From positions 1 to 64,000 of the forward strand of contig NZ_CANMAA010000015.1 of the NCBI RefSeq assembly GCF_947495735.1: a stretch of DNA of 64,000 nucleotides, written 5' to 3'. The notes beneath the pieces are model-generated. The model was given only the letters and a program-made list of their open reading frames with translations, was not told where the DNA came from and searched no databases. The stretch comes from an uncultured Pseudokineococcus sp. Its GTDB lineage: Bacteria; Actinomycetota; Actinomycetes; Actinomycetales; Quadrisphaeraceae. The position numbers and the translations under genes were made by a program. How positions within the stretch are numbered: position 1 is the stretch's first letter; each line of letters starts with the position of its first letter. Shown piece after piece: positions 59,017 through 64,000 of the stretch.

Positions 59017-61887
59017 GTGACACCACGTCCTCCCCGGGCATCCCGTGCCCTCGCCGTCACGACCGCCGCGGTCGCCCTCGCCGCGGGCCTGCAGGCACCG
59101 GCCTCGGCCGCACCCTCCGACGACGGCCTGGCGGTGGCGCGCGCCATCGCCGACGAGGGCGTCGTCCTGCTGGAGAACGAGCAGCAGCCCCTGCCGCTGG
59201 CCCACGACGCGCAGGTCGCCGTCTTCGGGTCCACCCAGGTCGCGCCCTTCCTGGGCGGGGGCGGCTCCGGCGGCACGGTGGGCGCGCCGGGCGTCGGGCT
59301 GCTGGAGGCGATGCGTGACGAGGGCTTCCAGCTCGACGAGGACCTCGCCTCCCGCTACACCACCTGGTGGGAGGAGGGCGTCGACGGCGGCACCCCCGGC
59401 AAGGACCAGGACTACCGGCCGGTCACGGACACCGGTGGGGCCTTCGGCGAGTACGGCATCAACTCGGTGGCCCGGGCGGAGATGCCCCTCTCGCGTGACG
59501 TCGCCGCCGAGGCCGCCGCGTCGGCCGACACCGCCGTCGTGATCATCGGGCGCAACGGCAGCGAGGTGTGGGACCCGCGCGTCGACGACCTCGAGCTGTA
59601 CCCCGCCGAGCGGGAGATGGTCGACACCGTGGCGACCGCGTTCGACGACGTCGTGGTGCTGTTCAACACCGGCGTCGCGATGGAGATGGGCTTCCTCGAC
59701 GAGTACCCGTCCATCACAGCGGCCGCGATCATCTGGGCGCCCGGGCAGATCGGGATGCGCTCGGTCGCGGACGTGCTGTCGGGCGACGTCAACCCCTCGG
59801 GCAAGCTCCCGCACACCATCGCCTACGACACCGGGGACCACCCCTCGACGGCGAACTTCGGCGACTACGTCAAGCCGGAGAGCCAGCCGGGCCTGGACGA
59901 GTACTACGTCCAGTACGAGGAGGGCGTGTACGTCGGGTACCGCTACTTCGAGACCTTCGACGTGCCGGTGCAGTTCCCCTTCGGCCACGGCCTGTCCTAC
60001 ACGTCCTTCTCCCGCGAGGTGCTCGACGTCGACCGCACCGACGAGGACCTCTCGGTGGCGACCCGGGTGACCAACACCGGCGACGTGGCCGGCAAGGAGG
60101 TCGTCCAGGTGTACGTCTCCGCGCCCGACGGGGAGCTGGAGCACCCGACCGCCGAGCTGCGCGGCTTCGGCAAGACGGACCTGCTCGCGCCCGGGCAGTC
60201 GCAGGTCGTCACCACGACGGTGGACACCTACGGCCTGGCCTCGTGGAGCGAGGAGCGCGGCGCCTACCTGCTGGACGCCGGCACCTACACCGTGCGGGTC
60301 GGCGAGTCGGTGCGCGAGGCCGACGCTGCGGGCAGCTTCACGCTCGACGCGCCCGTCGTCATCGACGAGGACCCGACCACCGGCACCGCCCTGCAGTCGC
60401 GCTTCGCCGACGCCGCCGCGAGGCTGACCGTCCTGTCGAAGGACGACCCCGCGGGCACGACGCCCACTCCCCCGGCGACGGGCACCAGGACGGACTTCCG
60501 CGTCACGCCGCTGGGCCGCGGCATCAACGGCCAGGGCTCCGGCAACCCCGAGGGGTTCCTCAACGCCCCCGGGGCCATGCCGGCCCTGACCGGCGGCGAC
60601 CGCATCGCCCTCGCACCGGGGCAGGAGCCCGCCGAGATCCAGCTCGCGGACGTCTACGCCGACCCGACGCTCATGGACGCCTTCCTGGCCCAGCTCACCG
60701 ACCCCGAGCTGGTCGCGCTGCACCTGCAGGGCGGCTTCAAGACGCTGGGCGTCGAGCGCCTCGGGATCCCGCGGACGCTCGCCCAGGACGGCCCAGCCCA
60801 GGTGAAGGCCCCGCCCGGCAGCGGCGGGTCCAACGGGACCGCCTTCCCGGTCGCCTCGATGCTCGCCGCCACGTGGAGCACCGAGCTCGCGCACCGGTAC
60901 GGCGCCGCCGCTGGCGCCGAGGCCACGGCGCTCGGCCTCGACGCCTGGTACGCCCCGGGGGCGAACCTGCACCGCAACCCGCAGGGCGGGCGCAACTTCG
61001 AGTACTACTCGGAGGACCCCCTGCTGAGCGCCGGGATGATGGCGGACGTCGTCGTCGGGGCCGGGGAGCAGGGCGTCACGGCCGTCGTCAAGCACTTCGC
61101 GCTGAACGAGCAGGAGACCAACCGCCTGGGCGTCGAGACCTACGTCTCGGAGCGGGCGCTGCGCGAGCTGTACCTCAAGCCGTTCGAGTACGGCGTCAAG
61201 GCCGGCGCCCTCGGGATGATGGCGGCGTTCCCCCGCATCGGGGAGACGTGGGTCGGCGCGAGCTCGCCGCTGATGCAGGGCGTGGTCCGCGACGAGTGGG
61301 GCTTCGACGGGTTCGTCGTCTCCGACATCGCGATCGGCGCGTACATGAACACCGTCAGCGCCTCGGCCGCCGGCACGGACCTCATGCTCTCGGTCCGTCC
61401 GACGTACGACTCCCGCGGCCTGGCCGACTTCTCCCGGGCGCTGACGGAGGACCCCGAGGCGACGCGCGCCGCGCTCGAGGCGAACGCGGAGAACGTCCTG
61501 ACGTTCGTCATGACGACGCCGTCGTTCTCGACGGTGCTCGGCACCACCGAGAACCAGCAGCGCCCGCTCGACCGCGGCGCGCTGCCGTACGCCTCGACCA
61601 CCGTGCTGGGCGCGGACATCGACGGTCTGGTCGACCTCCGGGAGGCCTTCGCGGCCTACCAGGCCGAGGGCGCCGTCACGGATCCCCTCGCTCGTCAGGT
61701 CGAGCGGCAGCTCGCCACCGCGGAGCGGCTCGTCGCCCAGGGCCGTGAGGACCAGGCGGTCGCACGGCTCGAGATCGTCGCCCGTGCGCTCGCCAACCCG
61801 CCCGGGCGGAGCACGCTGACCGACGAGGCCGCCGGCCGGCTCGGCACCGGCACGACGCGCGTGATCGAGGAGCTGCGCACGGCGTGA
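59017..61887 (+). CDS. Secreted GH3 beta-glycosidase with permuted domain order
   Basis: A 956-residue GH3 enzyme. A signal peptide (RASRALAVTTAAVALAAGLQAPASA) is followed by the alpha/beta sandwich domain normally found at the C-terminal side (EGVVLLENEQQPLPL, residues about 40-330) and a fibronectin-like domain (about 345-440). The TIM-barrel domain comes last (about 545-900), with KHFALNEQETNR and nucleophile D770 in VVSDIAIGAY. This order is inverse to common GH3 enzymes. It should cleave beta-glucosides or xylosides outside the cell. GTG start with AGAGAAG upstream; the C-terminus is a short helical region. Confidence 0.9.
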   Translation: MTPRPPRASRALAVTTAAVALAAGLQAPASAAPSDDGLAVARAIADEGVVLLENEQQPLPLAHDAQVAVFGSTQVAPFLGGGGSGGTVGAPGVGLLEAMRDEGFQLDEDLASRYTTWWEEGVDGGTPGKDQDYRPVTDTGGAFGEYGINSVARAEMPLSRDVAAEAAASADTAVVIIGRNGSEVWDPRVDDLELYPAEREMVDTVATAFDDVVVLFNTGVAMEMGFLDEYPSITAAAIIWAPGQIGMRSVADVLSGDVNPSGKLPHTIAYDTGDHPSTANFGDYVKPESQPGLDEYYVQYEEGVYVGYRYFETFDVPVQFPFGHGLSYTSFSREVLDVDRTDEDLSVATRVTNTGDVAGKEVVQVYVSAPDGELEHPTAELRGFGKTDLLAPGQSQVVTTTVDTYGLASWSEERGAYLLDAGTYTVRVGESVREADAAGSFTLDAPVVIDEDPTTGTALQSRFADAAARLTVLSKDDPAGTTPTPPATGTRTDFRVTPLGRGINGQGSGNPEGFLNAPGAMPALTGGDRIALAPGQEPAEIQLADVYADPTLMDAFLAQLTDPELVALHLQGGFKTLGVERLGIPRTLAQDGPAQVKAPPGSGGSNGTAFPVASMLAATWSTELAHRYGAAAGAEATALGLDAWYAPGANLHRNPQGGRNFEYYSEDPLLSAGMMADVVVGAGEQGVTAVVKHFALNEQETNRLGVETYVSERALRELYLKPFEYGVKAGALGMMAAFPRIGETWVGASSPLMQGVVRDEWGFDGFVVSDIAIGAYMNTVSASAAGTDLMLSVRPTYDSRGLADFSRALTEDPEATRAALEANAENVLTFVMTTPSFSTVLGTTENQQRPLDRGALPYASTTVLGADIDGLVDLREAFAAYQAEGAVTDPLARQVERQLATAERLVAQGREDQAVARLEIVARALANPPGRSTLTDEAAGRLGTGTTRVIEELRTA

Positions 61888-61895
61888 GGTAGCCA

Positions 61896-61941
61896 GGCAC
61901 GACAGAGGGGCGGGTGCTGGCACCCGCCCCTCTGCCGTGCC
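61896..61941. terminator. Strong terminator after GH3
   Basis: GGCACG-A-CAGAGGGGCGGGTGC pairs with GCACCCGCCCCTCTG-C-CGTGCC; only one mismatch and a 2-nt loop, 9 bp beyond the GH3 stop. Confidence 0.85.
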
Positions 61942-62132
61942 CTCCCGGAGGGCGGGCTCTGAGCGCCGCGGGCGCGACCTCGAGTCGTCGGGGGATCCGT
62001 GATGCACGCCCCTCGCCTCGGAGCCCTCCTGAGAGCAACCCGTCGGCCGTGCACGAGGTAGGCCACCCCCGCCCACGCAGGGGAGCCGCCGAGCTCTCCG
62101 TGCACATGCATCTCGGTGATCGGCTGGCTCAC
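61942..62132 (-). pseudogene. Short remnant downstream of the HipB-like gene
   Basis: A frame starting GTG, overlapping the HipB-like stop as GTGA. The first residues (SQPITEMHVHGELGG...AGVAYLVHGRR) could be the start of a HipA-like kinase, but after about 30 residues the protein becomes basic and unlike any kinase, and the frame runs into the GH3 terminator. A truncated or frameshifted partner is the simplest reading. Confidence 0.35.
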
Positions 62133-62431
62133 CGTCGCACCCGCTTCGGCAGCGACGCCGCGGCGCGCGCTCGGCCGAGGTCGGTCTGCCAGGGGTCGAG
62201 GGCCTCGACGAGGCGGTCCAGCGCACCGAGGGCGCGGGCGACGCCGAGGACGGTCTCCATGCTGACGCCGACCTCGCCGTGCTCGAGCCGACGCAGGGTG
62301 TCGCGGGAGATGCCTGCCCGCTCGGCGACCTGCTGGGCCGTGAGGTCCTGCAGCTTGCGCCAGGCGGCGAGCTGAGCACCGATGTCCTCGCCGGCGCGGC
62401 GCACGCGTGCGGGGGTCGTCTTGACGGGCAT
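62129..62431 (-). CDS. HipB-like XRE-family antitoxin
   Basis: A 100-residue helix-turn-helix protein: QLAAWRKLQDLTAQQVAERAGISRDTLRRLEHGEVGVSMETVLGVARALGAL, the HipB-type pattern. The ATG has AAGGGAG 6 nt upstream. Normally a HipA kinase gene follows with a short overlap; here the overlapping frame is only a remnant, so this is probably an orphan antitoxin. The inverted repeat at 62454-62484 lies just upstream and is a likely operator. Confidence 0.8.
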   Translation of the reverse strand: MPVKTTPARVRRAGEDIGAQLAAWRKLQDLTAQQVAERAGISRDTLRRLEHGEVGVSMETVLGVARALGALDRLVEALDPWQTDLGRARAAASLPKRVRR

Positions 62432-62453
62432 CCGGGCTCCCTTACGGCTGACA

Positions 62454-62484
62454 GATCAGTCATTGTCGTTAGCGACGACTGATC
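62454..62484. promoter_or_regulatory. Inverted repeat upstream of the HipB-like gene
   Basis: GATCAGTC (62454-62461) and GACTGATC (62477-62484) enclose a smaller GTCG-TTAG-CGAC palindrome. It lies 23 bp before the HipB-like start; a candidate autoregulatory operator. Confidence 0.6.
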
Positions 62485-62632
62485 CGCCAGGCTCTGACGT
62501 CGCGAGCAGGCTGCGCCGGCCCGAGGGTTAGCCCAACCTCGGTCCCCTCCGACCCCCGTCGTACCCCGATGCAGCCAGCACCTGCGGTGGGGTCACAGCT
62601 TCCGCGGTCAAGCTCCCCGATTCACGCTGACA

Positions 62633-62672
62633 CACACTGTGCACTGGCGTGAAGGACGAGTACCGTGCTCGC
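62633..62672 (+). promoter_or_regulatory. Leaderless promoter of the second RES module
   Basis: TACCGT at 62661-62666 with a 6-nt gap to the ATG at 62673. CACA-C-TGTG at 62633-62641 is a small palindrome near the -35 position and may be an operator. Confidence 0.5.
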
Positions 62673-63347
62673 ATGACAGCGACCGCGGGGCGCGAGGTCA
62701 CAGCGGCGGACGCCCGCGAGCTGCAGGACGTGCTCACTGATGCGGGCACGAGCCTGTCGGTGGGCGACCTCGCCGCGGGGCTGCGGTCGCTGCTGCGGGG
62801 CCCGTCCGCGCGAGCCGAGGTGCCGCTGACGGCGGCTGAGCACGTGTACCTGCGCCAGCACTCGGGCCTGCCGGAGACGGGCGGTCCGGACCGCGCCCAG
62901 GCCGCGCTCGACGCCGGCGGTGAGGCGGTGGCGCGGCTCGTGGCCTCCAGCCTGTCGGCGGCGGAGGTCGCCCGTGCGGCAGGCGTGGACGACTCGACGG
63001 TCCGGCACTGGGTGCGCCGGGGCGAGGTCGTCTCCATCCCCGCGGCGCGAGGGCGCCGGTTCCCGGCCTTCCAGCTCGGCCCGGACGGGCGCCCCGTACC
63101 CGGGCTGCGGGAGGTGCTGGCCGCGCTGGTGGACGGCTTGCACCCGCTGTCGGTCGAGCGATTCCTGACGTCGCCGGACACCGACCTGGTCATCGACGAC
63201 GAGCAGGTCAGCCCGCGGGAGTGGCTGCTGCAGGGCGGCGCGGTCGCCGAGGTCGTCGCCGTGGCCCGGGCTGTGGGCGTGCAGGCAGGCACGCGTCCGG
63301 AAGACAGCGCCGCCGGCGGCCCCGCCGGGTTGGTCGACCGCGGGTGA
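62673..63347 (+). CDS. Xre/MbcA-like antitoxin of the second RES module
   Basis: A 224-residue protein. An N-terminal domain of about 90 residues has no recognised family; the middle has a helix-turn-helix (LSAAEVARAAGVDDSTVRHWVRRGEVVSI) and the C-terminal part the antitoxin-like pattern PLSVERFLTSPDTDLVIDDEQVSPREWLLQGGAVAEVVAVARAVG. The ATG at 62673 was preferred to a GTG at 62649 because of the TACCGT hexamer 6 nt upstream. It overlaps the RES gene by 4 bp (GTGA). The same arrangement occurs at 48676-49892. Confidence 0.75.
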   Translation: MTATAGREVTAADARELQDVLTDAGTSLSVGDLAAGLRSLLRGPSARAEVPLTAAEHVYLRQHSGLPETGGPDRAQAALDAGGEAVARLVASSLSAAEVARAAGVDDSTVRHWVRRGEVVSIPAARGRRFPAFQLGPDGRPVPGLREVLAALVDGLHPLSVERFLTSPDTDLVIDDEQVSPREWLLQGGAVAEVVAVARAVGVQAGTRPEDSAAGGPAGLVDRG

Positions 63348-63979
63348 CCCACCTGCCCGACCCGCCGTCGCCGGCGGTTCTGCGTCAACGGGGGTTCACG
63401 GCGGTGACGCTGCCAGCGGGGACGCCGCTGTGGCGGGTGCACCTCGCCCAGGGGCCGTACGCGCTGCCGTGGGACACGGCGCGCCGCTTCGGTCCGCTGG
63501 AGCGCTTCGACCCGCACCCGCCACCGCCCGGACCCCACCCCGAGGTCGGCGTGCTCTACACGGCCACGACCCTGGTGACCTGCCTGGCGGAGGTGTTCCA
63601 GGCCACCCGCGTCATCGACCGGGTGCACCTGCGGCCGACAGCGACATCATGGCGGACGACCCGCGACCTCATGCTGATCGACCTGCAGGGGCAGGCCGCG
63701 CTGCGCCTCGGCGCCGCAGAGTCGATCAACGGGACGGCCCGCCGCTCCCGGACCCAGGCGTGGGCGCGCGCTCTGGTCGCCGCCTTCCCGACCGTGGACG
63801 GCTTCCGGCACCGCTCGGCGATGGACGGCGGCGACTGCGTGTGCCTCGTCGTCGGGCCGCACGCGGACGGGACCACCGCGCTGCCCGAGAACCCGGAGTT
63901 CTCCCGGCCGCTCGACGAGGTGGCCATGGGCGACGTCGCGGCCGAGGCCGCCGGGCTCCTCGGGTACGACGTCGTCTGA
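63344..63979 (+). CDS. RES-domain protein (toxin-like), second module
   Basis: A 211-residue RES protein. PLWRVHLAQGPYALPWDTARRFGPLERFDP is the first RES motif (Arg), VLYTATTLVTCLAEVFQ the Tyr/Glu motif, and the Ser-containing region lies near RTQAWARALVAAFPTVDGFRHRSAMDGGDCVCL. NAD-degrading toxicity is known for RES toxins; activity here is inferred. GTG start coupled to the antitoxin-like gene by GTGA. The last 21 bases of the window hold nothing. Confidence 0.8.
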   Translation: MTHLPDPPSPAVLRQRGFTAVTLPAGTPLWRVHLAQGPYALPWDTARRFGPLERFDPHPPPPGPHPEVGVLYTATTLVTCLAEVFQATRVIDRVHLRPTATSWRTTRDLMLIDLQGQAALRLGAAESINGTARRSRTQAWARALVAAFPTVDGFRHRSAMDGGDCVCLVVGPHADGTTALPENPEFSRPLDEVAMGDVAAEAAGLLGYDVV

Positions 63980-64000
63980 CACGAGCGCGCACGACACGTC

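Noticed and set aside
59014-62463. A minus-strand open frame of over 1100 codons opposite GH3
   Set aside because: Antisense shadow of the GH3 gene; it also crosses the terminator and the HipB-like gene in another frame.

Overview
The window looks like chromosomal DNA of a very high-G+C Gram-positive bacterium (Actinomycetota). Coding density is high, GTG starts are frequent, gene overlaps of the GTGA/ATGA type are common, and sugar-binding lipoproteins carry Tat-like signals. None of the sugar ABC importers has its own ATPase gene, as is usual in actinomycetes that share one multi-sugar ATPase. Several promoters look leaderless, with a TANNNT hexamer 6-7 nt before the start codon. The genus cannot be fixed by reading alone. 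No rRNA, tRNA, CRISPR array, insertion sequence or phage module was seen.

Region 1 (1-11.6 kb) is a glucuronoxylan-type locus: a GH67 alpha-glucuronidase, a DUF624/YesL membrane protein, an LplA/B/C-like CUT1 importer, a LacI regulator with CGAAA-N-TTTCG operators, an SGNH acetylxylan-esterase-like enzyme and a GH35/DUF5597 enzyme. Region 2 (11.7-20.7 kb) is mixed: an orphan chemoreceptor, cupin, GNAT, RibD-like reductase, glutaminase-STAS fusion, alpha-carbonic anhydrase, an SDR with a divergent MmyB-type regulator, and an FMO-like flavoprotein. Region 3 (20.8-28.4 kb) is one GntR-headed operon: GntR, GH39 beta-xylosidase, aldo/keto reductase, two permeases, binding protein, SDR. Region 4 (28.5-35.2 kb) holds a sulfide:quinone-oxidoreductase-like protein lacking a redox cysteine, a PCD-VOC fusion, and three regulator/target pairs (TetR/DUF4188, OhrR-like MarR/hydrolase, LysR/SDR), each with a readable operator. 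Region 5 (35.2-43.9 kb) is a GH2 / LacI / GH31 / CUT1 importer regulon joined by two copies of one 18-bp operator.

Region 6 (44-58 kb) is accessory in character: a beta-propeller membrane protein, an 11-copy 7-bp tandem repeat, DUF1801, an epimerase, DUF2255, an Fpg-like glycosylase, a RES/Xre toxin-antitoxin-like pair, an MFS transporter, three small envelope proteins of unknown function, and an unknown zinc-ribbon protein with a frameshifted second copy 2.9 kb downstream. Region 7 (58.2-64 kb) has a TetR regulator, a secreted GH3 enzyme with permuted domain order, a HipB-like regulator with only a remnant downstream, and a second RES/Xre pair.

Together regions 1, 3 and 5 and the GH3 enzyme make a plant-polysaccharide (mainly xylan side-chain and xylo-oligosaccharide) utilisation zone, with imported oligosaccharides split inside the cell. 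The accessory half carries two RES-type modules. All function calls rest on motif reading; no database search was possible.
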